Positions 51,766 through 60,578 of a stretch of 64,000 nucleotides of DNA are shown one piece after another. Origin of the DNA: Allobosea sp. (GTDB lineage: Bacteria > Pseudomonadota > Alphaproteobacteria > Rhizobiales > Beijerinckiaceae); contig NZ_JAFKFX010000030.1 of assembly GCF_017308075.1 (NCBI RefSeq), positions 62,001 through 126,000 of the forward strand. Reading direction: 5' to 3'. Position numbers and translations under genes: made by a program. The notes under the pieces are model-generated. The model made no database searches and had not been told where the DNA came from. It was given only the letters and a program-made list of their open reading frames with translations. The number at the start of each line of letters is the position of its first letter. The stretch's first letter is position 1.

Positions 51766-52739
51766 TGAGCGAAGCCATCCTCCAGGTCGACGGCCTCAGC
51801 GTCGACATCGCGACCCCGCGCGGCCCGCTGCACGCGGTGCGCGAACTCTCCTTCACCGTCGAGAAGGGCAAGACGCTCTGTCTCGTCGGCGAATCCGGCT
51901 GCGGCAAGTCGATGACCTCGCTCGCGATCATGGACCTCCTGCCCAAGGCGGCGAAGAAGAGCGCGAAGCGCCTTTCCTTCGCCGGCGAGGACCTCGCCAA
52001 GGCCGGTGCCAAGCGCATCAACGCGCTGCGCGGCGACCGCATGGCGATGATCTTCCAGGAACCGATGACGGCGCTGAACCCCGCCTACACCATCGGCGAC
52101 CAGATGACCGAGGCCTACAAGCTGCACCGCAAGGCGAGCGAGGCCGAGGCCCGCGAGCGCGCGATCCTGCTGCTCGGCAAGGTCGGCATCGCCAATGCCG
52201 CCCAGCGCCTCGGCCAGTATCCGCACCAGCTCTCCGGCGGCCTGCGCCAGCGCGTCATGATCGCCATGGCGCTGATGTGCTCGCCCGACCTCCTGATCGC
52301 CGACGAGCCGACCACCGCCCTCGACGTCACCATCCAGGCCCAGATCCTGCGCCTGCTCGCCGATCTCCAGAAGGAGCTCGGCATCGCCATGGTGCTGATC
52401 ACCCATGATCTCGGCATCGTCGCCCGCATCGCCGACTGGGTCGGGGTGATGTATGCCGGCCAGATCGTCGAGGAAGGTCCGACCGAGGCGATCTTCCGCA
52501 ATCCGCGCCACCCCTACACGCAGGGGCTGATCGACTGTATCCCGGTGCCGGGTCGTACAGAGCCCGGCGGCAAACTCGGCGTCATTCCGGGCGTCGTTCC
52601 CTCCCTGGTCGGCGAGATCAGGGGCTGCAGCTTCCGCGACCGCTGCAAGCACGCCAAACCCGCCTGTGCCGAGGCGCCCCCGCTGCGACAGCGGCCGGAC
52701 GGGCATAGCTGGCGCTGCATCCTGGAGGACGCGGCATGA
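51765..52739 (+). CDS. ABC transporter ATP-binding protein, DppD type
   Basis: 324 aa. Walker A GESGCGKS (42-49), the Q-loop in AMIFQEPMTALNPAYTIG, signature LSGGLRQRVMIA and Walker B LLIADEPTTALDVTIQAQIL. The C-terminal CSFRDRCKHAKPACAEAPPL is the [Cys]-rich oligopeptide-transporter-like tail typical of DppD. Start ATG 51765 shares a base with the previous stop. A longer frame upstream lacks the family. Confidence 0.93.
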   Translation: MSEAILQVDGLSVDIATPRGPLHAVRELSFTVEKGKTLCLVGESGCGKSMTSLAIMDLLPKAAKKSAKRLSFAGEDLAKAGAKRINALRGDRMAMIFQEPMTALNPAYTIGDQMTEAYKLHRKASEAEARERAILLLGKVGIANAAQRLGQYPHQLSGGLRQRVMIAMALMCSPDLLIADEPTTALDVTIQAQILRLLADLQKELGIAMVLITHDLGIVARIADWVGVMYAGQIVEEGPTEAIFRNPRHPYTQGLIDCIPVPGRTEPGGKLGVIPGVVPSLVGEIRGCSFRDRCKHAKPACAEAPPLRQRPDGHSWRCILEDAA

Positions 52740-53722
52740 GCGCGACCAATCCGATCCTGCTCGAGGCGCGTGACCTCACCCGCTCCTTCTCGGTCAGCCA
52801 GGGCGTGTTCAAGGGCAAGCGCAAGCTCCACGCCGTCAACGGCGTTTCGCTCGCCATCGCCAAGGGCGAGGTGCTCGGCATCGTCGGCGAATCCGGCTGC
52901 GGCAAGTCCACTCTGGCGCGCATGCTGCTCGGCCTGCTGCCGCCCTCCAGCGGCGAGATCGCACTCGCCGGCGAAGATGTCGGCAAGCTCGGCCGGCTCG
53001 GCATGGCCAAGCGGGTCCAGCCGGTGTTCCAGGACCCCTATTCCTCGCTGAACCCGCGCCGCACCATCGCCTCGATCGTCGCGCTGCCGCTCGCCGTCCA
53101 GGGCATCGGCACCGCCAAGGAACGCCGCGAGCGCGCCATCGCCATCCTCGACAAGGTCGGCCTGCCCCGCCGCTTCGCCGACCGCTATCCGCGCGAGCTC
53201 TCCGGTGGCCAGCGCCAGCGCGTCGCCATCGCCCGTGCCCTGATCCTCAATCCGGAGATGGTGGTCTGCGACGAGCCGACCTCGGCGCTCGACGTCTCCG
53301 TGCAGTCGCAGATTCTGAACCTGCTCAACGATCTGCGCAGCGAGCTCGGGCTGACCTATGTCTTCATCAGCCACAACCTCGTCGTCGTCGAGCATATCGC
53401 GACGCGGGTGGCGGTGATGTATCTCGGCCGCGTCGTCGAGCTCGCCGATACGGCGACGCTCTTCAAGGCGCCGCGCCATCCCTACACCAAGGCGCTGCTC
53501 GCTTCCGTGCTGACGCCGGAGCCCGGCAAGGGCATCCCGGAGACCGGGCTCGGCCTCGCCTTCCCGGACCCGCTCAACCCGCCGAGCGGCTGCCCGTTCC
53601 ACCCGCGCTGCCCGGCACGGACGGAGCGTTGCGCCAGCGTCGAGCCGAAATTGCGCCAGGACGCGGCCGGCCTCGTCGCCTGCCATCTCTATGACGAACC
53701 GGCGAGCACCGCCGCCGCCTGA
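52736..53722 (+). CDS. ABC transporter ATP-binding protein, DppF type
   Basis: 328 aa. Walker A GESGCGKST (51-59), signature LSGGQRQRVAIARA and Walker B MVVCDEPTSALDVSVQSQIL. The C-terminus has CPFHPRCPARTERCASVEPK, the DppF-type Cys-rich tail. It overlaps the DppD-type gene by ATGA (4 bp). The two ATPases drive the importer together. Confidence 0.93.
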   Translation: MSATNPILLEARDLTRSFSVSQGVFKGKRKLHAVNGVSLAIAKGEVLGIVGESGCGKSTLARMLLGLLPPSSGEIALAGEDVGKLGRLGMAKRVQPVFQDPYSSLNPRRTIASIVALPLAVQGIGTAKERRERAIAILDKVGLPRRFADRYPRELSGGQRQRVAIARALILNPEMVVCDEPTSALDVSVQSQILNLLNDLRSELGLTYVFISHNLVVVEHIATRVAVMYLGRVVELADTATLFKAPRHPYTKALLASVLTPEPGKGIPETGLGLAFPDPLNPPSGCPFHPRCPARTERCASVEPKLRQDAAGLVACHLYDEPASTAAA

Positions 53723-53743
53723 CATGTCCATTTTCCCCTCGGC

Positions 53744-53844
53744 CCTCGTCCTGAGGAGCGATCGCAGATCGCGTCTCGAAGGATGCTTCCAGAGCACACT
53801 GGAGCATCCTTCGAGACGCCGCTGCACGGCTCCTCAGGATGAGG
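53744..53844. repeat. palindromic repeat family A, copy 2
   Basis: CCTCGTCCTGAGGAG on the left and CTCCTCAGGATGAGG on the right are near-perfect complements, and ATCCTTCGAGAC / GTCTCGAAGGAT pair inside. It lies between the DppF-type ATPase and M20 peptidase genes, and shares a stretch with the copy at 40894. Confidence 0.88.
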
Positions 53845-53881
53845 CCGGGACAGGCAGAATTCCCAGCGAGGAGACGTTCCC

Positions 53882-55270
53882 ATGACCCGCGCCCAGGCCG
53901 TCGCGCATGCCCAGGACTACTTTGATTCCGGCAGTCTCAAGCGCGACCTCTCGCGTCTCATCGCCATGCCGACCGAGAGCCAGAATCCCGAGCGCGCGCC
54001 CGTGCTCAGCGACTATCTCGAAAACGAGATGCGCCCGCTGCTCGAAGGCCTCGGCTTCACCTGCAGGACGCTGACCCATCCGCGCGCCAAGGGACCGTTC
54101 CTCTTCGCCGAGCGCATCGAGGACCCGTCTTTGCCGACGATCTTCGGCTACGGCCATGGCGACGTCATCCGCGGCCTCGACGCTCAATGGAGCGAGGGGT
54201 TGTCACCCTGGACACTGACCGAGCGCGGCGACCGCTGGTACGGCCGCGGCGTGGTCGACAACAAGGGCCAGCACGTCATCAACATCAATGCCCTGCGCGC
54301 CGTCCTGGAGACCCGCGGCAAGCTCGGCTTCAACGCCAAGTACCTGATCGAGATGGGCGAGGAATGCGGCTCGCCGGGCCTGCGCGAGCTCTGCACCGAG
54401 CAGAAGGAGCTGTTCAAGTCGGACGTGCTGATCGGCTCCGACGGACCGCGCCTCAATGCCGAGCGCCCGACCATCTTCCTCGGCTCGCGCGGCGGCGTCA
54501 CCTTCGACCTTTCGATCAATGCCCGCGAGGGCGGCCACCATTCCGGCAACTGGGGCGGCATCCTCTCCGATCCGGCGATCCAGCTCGCCCATGCCATCGC
54601 CTCGATCGCCGGCCCGACCGGCCAGATCCGCATCCATGAATGGGTGCCGAAGGAGCTGCCCGAGCCGGTCCGCAAGGCGCTCGCCGATTGCGAGGTCGAT
54701 GGCGGCCCGGACGGCCCGACCATCGATCCGAACTGGGGCGAGCCCGGCCTGTCGCCGGCCGAGCAGGTCTTCGGCTGGTGCTCCTTCGACGTTCTGGCGA
54801 TGAAGTCGGGCGTGCCGGAAACCCCGGTCAACGCCGTGCCGCCGAGCGCCTGGGCCCGCTGCCAGCTGCGCTTCGTCGTCGGCGTCGACCCGAACGAGGT
54901 GCTGCCGGCCCTGCGCCGCCATCTGAAGCGCCAGGGCCTCGACATGGTCGAGGTCACGCTCGCCCGTGACGAGATCTTCAACGCGACCCGCCTCGACCCC
55001 GAGGATGCCTGGGTGCATTGGGCGCTGGCCTCGATCGCCAAGTCGACCAACAAGAAGCCGGCCCTGCTGCCCAATCTCGGCGGCTCGCTGCCGAACGACA
55101 TCTTCTCGGAGATCCTCGGCCTGCGCACGATCTGGGTGCCACACTCCTATCCGGGTTGCTCGCAGCACGCCCCCAATGAGCACCTGCCGGTCGCGATCGC
55201 CCGCGAGGCGCTCGCCATGATGGCCGGGCTCTATTGGGATCTCGGCGACGGCAACACGCCGGCGCTCTGA
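53882..55270 (+). CDS. M20-family metallopeptidase
   Basis: 462 aa. The first metal ligands are His92 and Asp94 (GYGHGDVIRG), Asp126 is in GRGVVDNKGQ, and Glu160-Glu161 are in IEMGEECGSPG, the catalytic and metal Glu. A later His is in CSQHAPNEHL. The family includes dipeptidases, succinyl-diaminopimelate desuccinylases and amidohydrolases. Its place after the peptide-type importer suggests hydrolysis of the imported peptides. GAGGAG lies 7-8 bases before the ATG. Family A copy 2 lies between it and the ATPase gene, so coexpression is uncertain. Confidence 0.9.
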   Translation: MTRAQAVAHAQDYFDSGSLKRDLSRLIAMPTESQNPERAPVLSDYLENEMRPLLEGLGFTCRTLTHPRAKGPFLFAERIEDPSLPTIFGYGHGDVIRGLDAQWSEGLSPWTLTERGDRWYGRGVVDNKGQHVININALRAVLETRGKLGFNAKYLIEMGEECGSPGLRELCTEQKELFKSDVLIGSDGPRLNAERPTIFLGSRGGVTFDLSINAREGGHHSGNWGGILSDPAIQLAHAIASIAGPTGQIRIHEWVPKELPEPVRKALADCEVDGGPDGPTIDPNWGEPGLSPAEQVFGWCSFDVLAMKSGVPETPVNAVPPSAWARCQLRFVVGVDPNEVLPALRRHLKRQGLDMVEVTLARDEIFNATRLDPEDAWVHWALASIAKSTNKKPALLPNLGGSLPNDIFSEILGLRTIWVPHSYPGCSQHAPNEHLPVAIAREALAMMAGLYWDLGDGNTPAL

Positions 55271-55302
55271 GACTGGTTTGACCGAGGACCCGTACGGGCC
55301 CT

Positions 55303-55557
55303 TCACTCCTGCGGCTGGCGCGGATCGCGTGCCGGCGGCAGGTCGACAGGCGTCGCCGGCGGTGTTTCCGGCGGCGCGTTCGGCGGCAGCTCCGGCGGCG
55401 GATCGGTCGGAATGCCGATCGGCTCGGCATCGGGCGGCGTCTCGACCGGCGGCGCCGGCGGCACCTCGCCCGGCGTCAGCGGCGGCAGTTCGGGCGGCGG
55501 CATGGGCGGCAGCGGATCGCCGCCGGGCTCGCCTGCGGCCTGGTGGTACATCGTCAT
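55303..55557 (-). CDS. proline-rich small protein
   Basis: 84 aa with 32 prolines, about 38 percent. The protein is built of repeated PPELPP, PPETPP and related units between an N-terminal MTMYHQAAGEPGG and a charged end. It has no signal peptide or membrane segment and would be disordered. GGGAG lies 6 bases before ATG 55557, which argues that it is translated. It is convergent with the M20 gene. GC-rich, low-complexity DNA can give open frames on several strands, so confidence is moderate. Confidence 0.5.
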   Translation of the reverse strand: MTMYHQAAGEPGGDPLPPMPPPELPPLTPGEVPPAPPVETPPDAEPIGIPTDPPPELPPNAPPETPPATPVDLPPARDPRQPQE

Positions 55558-55674
55558 CTGAGGCTCCCTTCACCGCTTGAAACGTTGCGGGGCTTGAAAA
55601 GTTCGCCGGAAGTGGGCGCGACGCATCTGAAGGACGGGCCTATCTTCCCTCGCGGAAGGCACGCTAAATAGAGC

Positions 55675-56319
55675 ATGCGTTCCGCTCCGCGCCCATGCTC
55701 TCCCTTCCGGTTACGACACGCCGTGGCCGCCACCGCGCTCTTCGCCGCCGCCCCGGCTTTCGCGCAGTCCGCCCCGCTCAATTGCACCGGCCCCTTCGCC
55801 CGCAATGCCGACGAGGCCTCGCTGATCCGGGCCTTCGGCAAGGCGAATGTCCGGCGGGCGCGGATCGAGGTCGGCGAGGGCGAGAAGCAGCAAGGCGCCA
55901 TCATCTTCCCGGGCGACGGCAAGCGCCGCATCGAACTGATCTGGCATGACGGCGCGAAACGGCGGCGCCCGGCGACGATCTATATCCGCGAAGGCTCGAC
56001 GCAGGTCGTCCAGACTCCGGACGGCACGCCTATCGGCATCGGCACCTCGCTCGCGACGGTCGAGAAGGCCAATGGCGGCCCCTTCACCATCCTCGGCTTC
56101 GGCTGGGACTATGCCGGCACCGCAACCGACTGGCGAGGTGGGAAGCTGGCCAAGGCAGGCGGCGGCTGCCGGCTGCTCGTCCGCTTCCACGATACGCCAG
56201 GCGCCAATGCCGCGGCGCTTGATCGCGTCTCCGGCGACAGCGAGTTTTCCTCAAGCGATGCCGACATCAGGGCGGTGAAGCCCATCGCCGGCGAGATCCT
56301 GCTGTCCTGGGGGGAGTAG
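55675..56319 (+). CDS. hypothetical secreted protein
   Basis: 214 aa. A signal peptide (RLRHAVAATALFAAAPAFA, then QSAPL) marks it as exported. The mature protein has 2 cysteines (Cys37 in NCTGPF and one near residue 165) and a beta-rich pattern with many Gly and aromatic residues. No family recognised. It ends 11 bp from the stop of the convergent ABC permease, with no terminator visible. It stands apart from the peptide importer and from the next ABC cluster. Confidence 0.7.
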   Translation: MRSAPRPCSPFRLRHAVAATALFAAAPAFAQSAPLNCTGPFARNADEASLIRAFGKANVRRARIEVGEGEKQQGAIIFPGDGKRRIELIWHDGAKRRRPATIYIREGSTQVVQTPDGTPIGIGTSLATVEKANGGPFTILGFGWDYAGTATDWRGGKLAKAGGGCRLLVRFHDTPGANAAALDRVSGDSEFSSSDADIRAVKPIAGEILLSWGE

Positions 56320-56330
56320 CGGGGCCGGCC

Positions 56331-57146
56331 TCACGCGCCGACCTTCGCCAGCACGTCCGCGCGCAGGAAGCGCTCGATGAACAGCATGAACAGCACCGAA
56401 GGCACGAGCAGGATCAGCGCCGTGATCGATGCGACCTGGTAGTTGCCGCCCATCGCCGCATTGTAGAGCAGCAACGGCAGCGTCGTGACCTGCGGCACGC
56501 CGACGAAGAAGGTGCCGGTGAACTCGTCGAGCGATTCCAGGAAGACGAAGATGCCGCTGGCGATGATGCCCGGCATCGCCAAGGGCAATGTCACCGTGAA
56601 AAAGGTCCGCAGCGGCGAGGCACCGATATTGCGCGCGGCGAGTTCGAGGTCCTTGTCGACCGCCGCGAAGGCTGCTGCCGCGATCCAGACCGAATAGACC
56701 AGCCCATGCGCGGCATGGACCAGCACCACGCCCAGCACCGTGCCGTTGATGCCGAGCTGGTAGAAGACGCGGGCGACGTTGATGTAGATCGCGACCGACG
56801 GAAAGGCCTGCGGCAGCAGGAAGAGCACCATGAAGGCCGCCCGCATCGGCAGCTTCAGCCGCGCCAGCGCGTAGCCGGCGGGTATCGACAAGGCGAGCGC
56901 GACGATCACCGTCAGCACCGCGATCCAGACGCTGGTGCCGAGCGAAGCCATGGCGTCGCCGGTCGGCCGGAAGACCTGCTCCCAATAGCGCGTGCCATAG
57001 GTCACCGGCAGCTTGTAGGGCGTATACCAGCGCTCGGCCACGGACCACAGCGCGAGATTGGCGAGCGGGCCGATCAGGACGAAGGCAAAGGCGGTGAGGA
57101 TGGCCGCGGCGAAAGTCGCCCTGGCGGCGGAAGCGAGCCGCATCAT
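56331..57146 (-). CDS. ABC transporter permease, second (PotC/FbpB type)
   Basis: 271 aa, six helices. The EAA loop is in AARNIGASPLRTFFTVTLPL, followed by PGIIASGIFVFLESLDEFTG. The start is ATG 57146, which overlaps the previous stop as ATGA; a longer frame runs through the first permease and is not coding. It follows the first permease directly. The likely substrate class is iron, polyamine, sulfate or phosphonate, as for its partners. Confidence 0.9.
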   Translation of the reverse strand: MMRLASAARATFAAAILTAFAFVLIGPLANLALWSVAERWYTPYKLPVTYGTRYWEQVFRPTGDAMASLGTSVWIAVLTVIVALALSIPAGYALARLKLPMRAAFMVLFLLPQAFPSVAIYINVARVFYQLGINGTVLGVVLVHAAHGLVYSVWIAAAAFAAVDKDLELAARNIGASPLRTFFTVTLPLAMPGIIASGIFVFLESLDEFTGTFFVGVPQVTTLPLLLYNAAMGGNYQVASITALILLVPSVLFMLFIERFLRADVLAKVGA

Positions 57147-57988
57147 GGCGCGCCCTCCTTGGCCAGCCCGCGCTTCAGATAGAGGATCGCGGCACCGGCA
57201 CTGATCAGATAGGTGATCACGCCGAGGGCGTTGGCGGTCGAATAGTCGCCATAGGCGTTGATCCGGAAGGCCATGTCGACGGTCAGCATGGTCGGCTGCG
57301 AGCCGGCGACCATCATCGGCACCGAGAGCACCGAGAGCATCGTCACGAAGGACAAAACGAGCGCGACCAGCAGCGTCGGCATCACCTGCGGCAGAGCGAG
57401 CTCGAAGAGCACGCGCGGTCGCGAGGCGCCGAGATTGCGGCCGGCCTCCAGCGTCGCCCGGTCGATCGAGGCGAGCGCGCCGGCGAGCAGCAGCGCGACG
57501 AAAGGCGTCTGCTTCCAGACGAAGGTGGCGATGATGCCGCGCCAGTCGAGGAAGCTCGTCGCGCTCAAGGGCTCCATCAGCCCGAGCGAGACGAAGGTGT
57601 TGTTCATCAGCCCGTTCTTGGCGAGGAAGGTGCGCATGCACTGCGCCGCGACGATGAACGGAATGAACAGCGGCCAGCGATAGAGCGCCCGCAACGTGCC
57701 GACGACCCAGCGGTTCTCGCCGAGCGTCAGCGTGCCGGCGATCGCGATGGCGGCGAGCCCGGTCAGCACGCAGGAGGTCACCACGATGATGATCGTGAAC
57801 AGGATGTCGCCCGAATAGAGCTCGAAGGCCTTGGCGAACCATTCCAGCGTCAGCGAGCCGTCCGGCCGGGTGAAGGCCGAGATCAGCGAGAAGCCGAGCG
57901 GGTAGAGGAACAGCGCCGCGACGAGGAACAGGCCGGGAGCGATCAGGATCAGCGCCAGTTGGCGTTGAGACAGCATGTTGGGCGCCAT
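57143..57988 (-). CDS. ABC transporter permease, first (PotB type)
   Basis: 281 aa with six helices. The beginning has QRQLALILIAPGLFLVAALF and the EAA loop is EAGRNLGASRPRVLFELALP. It lies 49 bp after the binding-protein gene and overlaps the next permease by 4 bp. Start ATG 57988; ATG 57976 is possible. Confidence 0.9.
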   Translation of the reverse strand: MAPNMLSQRQLALILIAPGLFLVAALFLYPLGFSLISAFTRPDGSLTLEWFAKAFELYSGDILFTIIIVVTSCVLTGLAAIAIAGTLTLGENRWVVGTLRALYRWPLFIPFIVAAQCMRTFLAKNGLMNNTFVSLGLMEPLSATSFLDWRGIIATFVWKQTPFVALLLAGALASIDRATLEAGRNLGASRPRVLFELALPQVMPTLLVALVLSFVTMLSVLSVPMMVAGSQPTMLTVDMAFRINAYGDYSTANALGVITYLISAGAAILYLKRGLAKEGAP

Positions 57989-58037
57989 CTGGAAAGATGC
58001 GGCCCGGCGGAAGCCGGGCCGCGATTAAGGGGACGGC

Positions 58038-59168
58038 TCAGTTCGCGACCTTCTTCTCGTAGCTTTCGAGAATGTCGTTGAAATAGGGCGCGATCGGGAA
58101 CGGCTTCGCCTTGGAGCTGAGATCGGCCGGGGTGATGTCGGTGAAGAGCTTGTTCCAGGCGGCCTGGTCGAGCTTGCCCTCGAGGTTCTTGGCGTCGATG
58201 CCCGGATACCAGTTGAAGCGCTTGACGATGCCGTCGGCCTGGACCTGCGGGCTGGTGGCGAGCGCGATGAACGCCTCCGCCAGCTTGCGGTGCGCGGTCT
58301 TCTCCGGCACCGCGTAATACATCGGCTGGCCCGGCATGCCCGGCGCGGCGAGCTTCAGCTTCATGTTCGGCGGCAGCTTGCCGTCGGCCTGCCAGGAATA
58401 GAACATGTCGACCCAGACCGGCCCCATGGCGATCTCGCCGCGGTTCAGCATGTCGAGCGTGCCGGCATTGCCGGGGGTGATGACCGCGTTCTTGTTGAAG
58501 GTCTTGAGATCGGCGAGCGCGCCGTCCCAGCCGGCCTTCACCGCCGGATCATAGGGACCCTTGACCAGCTTGTCGGCATCGCCGCCGAAGGCATAGACCC
58601 AGCCGGTGACGAAGGCGACGCCGGACATGCCGCCCTTGATGCCGTTATAGCCGAACTGCTTCGGGTTCTTGCTCACCCAGTCCTTCAGCTCGGCGAAGCT
58701 GTTCGGCGGAGTCTTCAACAGATCGGCATTGTAGGCCAGCGCCGTCTGCGACTGGAACATCGGCAGGACATAGCCGGAGACGTCGGCGCCGAGCGCGTTC
58801 TTCGCCGCCTCGCTGGAGACGAGCTTCGCGGTGTCGACCCCGCCAGTGTACTTGGCGAGGAGCCCTTCCTTGACCATCGTGCCCGCGGCCTTCTGGTGGA
58901 TCACGACGACGTCGAAATCCGTGGCGGCCGAGGCCTTCTGGGCGTCGAGCTTCTCATAGATCTTCTGCGAGCCGGAATCGCCCGGCCCGGTCCCGACCGA
59001 GACCACTTTCACCCCGGGATGGGCCTTCTCGAACATCGGCCCGAGATAGTCCTTCACATAGTCGACCATGTTCTGGTCGCCGGCCGTGGCGACGTTGAGT
59101 GTCTGCGCCGAGAGCGGCGTCGCCGCCATCAGCGCTGCGATCGAACAGGCAATCGTGAGCGTGCGCAT
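58038..59168 (-). CDS. ABC transporter substrate-binding protein, family 1
   Basis: 376 aa. A signal peptide ends at ...MAATPLSAQ. The mature protein has the type-2 periplasmic fold, with GPGDSGSQKIYEKLDAQKAS and GPVWVDMFYSWQADGKLPPN typical of iron-/polyamine-/phosphonate-type binding proteins. AGGGG lies before the ATG. It sits between its ATPase and permeases, 14 bp after the ATPase stop. The ligand is not identifiable by eye. Confidence 0.9.
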   Translation of the reverse strand: MRTLTIACSIAALMAATPLSAQTLNVATAGDQNMVDYVKDYLGPMFEKAHPGVKVVSVGTGPGDSGSQKIYEKLDAQKASAATDFDVVVIHQKAAGTMVKEGLLAKYTGGVDTAKLVSSEAAKNALGADVSGYVLPMFQSQTALAYNADLLKTPPNSFAELKDWVSKNPKQFGYNGIKGGMSGVAFVTGWVYAFGGDADKLVKGPYDPAVKAGWDGALADLKTFNKNAVITPGNAGTLDMLNRGEIAMGPVWVDMFYSWQADGKLPPNMKLKLAAPGMPGQPMYYAVPEKTAHRKLAEAFIALATSPQVQADGIVKRFNWYPGIDAKNLEGKLDQAAWNKLFTDITPADLSSKAKPFPIAPYFNDILESYEKKVAN

Positions 59169-59182
59169 GTGATCAACCCCTG

Positions 59183-60298
59183 TCAGGCAGCAAGCCCGGC
59201 CTCGGATGCCGGGAAGATGTGAAGGCGCTGCACGGGAATGCGCAGCCCGACCTTCGCTCCGAGTTCGTGACGGGTGGCGTCGTCGACCGTGACCTCGCAG
59301 TCGTCGGTCTTGACGCGGTAGCGATAGACCCCACCCGGATAGGCACGGGCCGCGACATGGCCCGCCATCACCAGATCCCCCGCCGACGGCGCATCGGCCG
59401 CATCGAGGCGCGCGACATCGTCGCGGAAATAGGCCATTGCCCGGCCGGCAGGCAGGGCGTCGCGCAGGGCCGGCGGCAGCTCGGCCGCGGCATCGCCGGC
59501 GAACAGCGAGGCGCCGCCCGCAGAATGCTCGACGCGCAGCGGCAGGATGTTCTCCGCCCCCATGAAATTGGCGACGAAGGCGCTGGCCGGGCGATCATAG
59601 ACCTCCTCCGGCGTGCCGACCTGGGCGATCCGCCCGGCCTCCATGATGACCAGCCGATCGGCCATGGTCATCGCCTCCTCGCGATCATGCGTGACATGGA
59701 CGGCCGTCACGCCGAGGCGCTGCTGGATCGCCCGGATCTCATGCCGCATCGTCATGCGGATCTTGGCGTCGAGATTGGAGAGCGGCTCGTCGAGCAGGAG
59801 GATGCCGGGATCGATGGCGAGCGCCCGGCCGAGCGCGACACGCTGGCGCTGGCCGCCGGAGAGCGCCGTGACCTTGCGGCCCTCATAGCCGGAAAGGCCG
59901 AGGAATTCGAGCATCGCGGCGACCTTGGCGGCGATCTCGGCCTTCGGCACGCCGCGCAGCTTCAACCCGTAGCCGATATTCTGGAGCACCGTCATATGCG
60001 GCCAGAGCGCATAGGACTGGAAGACCATCGCCATGCCGCGCTTTTCAGGCGGCAGCCCGGCGACATCGCGCCCTCCGACCATGATCGAGCCGGACTGGAC
60101 CGGCACGAAGCCGCTCAGCGAGCGCAGCATCGTGGTCTTGCCGCAGCCGGATGAGCCGAGCAGCGCGGTGAAGCTGCCGGGCGAGAAATCGAGATCGATG
60201 CCGTGGAGGACACGCGTATTGCCGTAGCCAACGTGCAGACCGCGCACGCTGATCGCCTCGCCCGAGCGCAAGCTCTGTTGCCGTTCGGCCCGCAACAC
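59183..60298 (-). CDS. ABC transporter ATP-binding protein (PotA/FbpC type)
   Basis: 371 aa from GTG 60298. Walker A GSSGCGKTT (48-56), Q-loop MVFQSYALWPH, signature [14 protein letters not shown], Walker [12 protein letters not shown], and a C-terminal TOBE-like regulatory domain. AGGGAG lies just before GTG 60298. Earlier ATGs (60355, 60346, 60337) add an N-terminus that would run through nested inverted repeats, so I prefer the GTG. It is divergent from the Ugp-like ATPase. Confidence 0.85.
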   Translation of the reverse strand: MLRAERQQSLRSGEAISVRGLHVGYGNTRVLHGIDLDFSPGSFTALLGSSGCGKTTMLRSLSGFVPVQSGSIMVGGRDVAGLPPEKRGMAMVFQSYALWPHMTVLQNIGYGLKLRGVPKAEIAAKVAAMLEFLGLSGYEGRKVTALSGGQRQRVALGRALAIDPGILLLDEPLSNLDAKIRMTMRHEIRAIQQRLGVTAVHVTHDREEAMTMADRLVIMEAGRIAQVGTPEEVYDRPASAFVANFMGAENILPLRVEHSAGGASLFAGDAAAELPPALRDALPAGRAMAYFRDDVARLDAADAPSAGDLVMAGHVAARAYPGGVYRYRVKTDDCEVTVDDATRHELGAKVGLRIPVQRLHIFPASEAGLAA

Positions 60299-60314
60299 CG
60301 TCTCCCTATGCGAC

Positions 60315-60368
60315 CTTATTCCAAGAAAATGGAACATCTGATCCATTTCTCTCATCGCTTGGAATAAG
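60315..60368. promoter_or_regulatory. nested inverted repeats in the divergent ABC promoter region
   Basis: CTTATTCCAAG (60315-60325) and CTTGGAATAAG (60358-60368) are perfect 11-bp arms. Inside, AAATGGA (60327) and TCCATTT (60342) form a second dyad. The arms resemble operators of a dimeric regulator; none is encoded in the window. Another short dyad, GCCGG-CAAAATA-CCGGC, lies near 60476. The 280-bp gap holds nothing else I recognise. Confidence 0.6.
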
Positions 60369-60578
60369 CGTAGCGGACACTTGCACCGGCACGCAACAGC
60401 TTTATGAAGGCAGTCGGTCTCCCAGCCGAGGCGACGCCGGCACGCGATACTCCCTGTGGAGGAAGGCTTGTGCGCCGGCAAAATACCGGCATGCTCGCGC
60501 ACGCCGGGGAAAAAGATGCAGGACGCTGCGGATTCGGCCGGGCAGAGGCAATGTCTATCGGGAAGAGCCGGTCAGCGT

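Noticed and set aside
53689-53885. 64-aa open frames on both strands over family A copy 2
   Set aside because: Both frames exist because the element is palindromic; no ribosome site and no conserved product.
57147-57842. N-terminal extension of the second ABC permease
   Set aside because: It runs out of phase through the first permease, which is clearly coding; the ATGA at 57143-57146 fixes the start.
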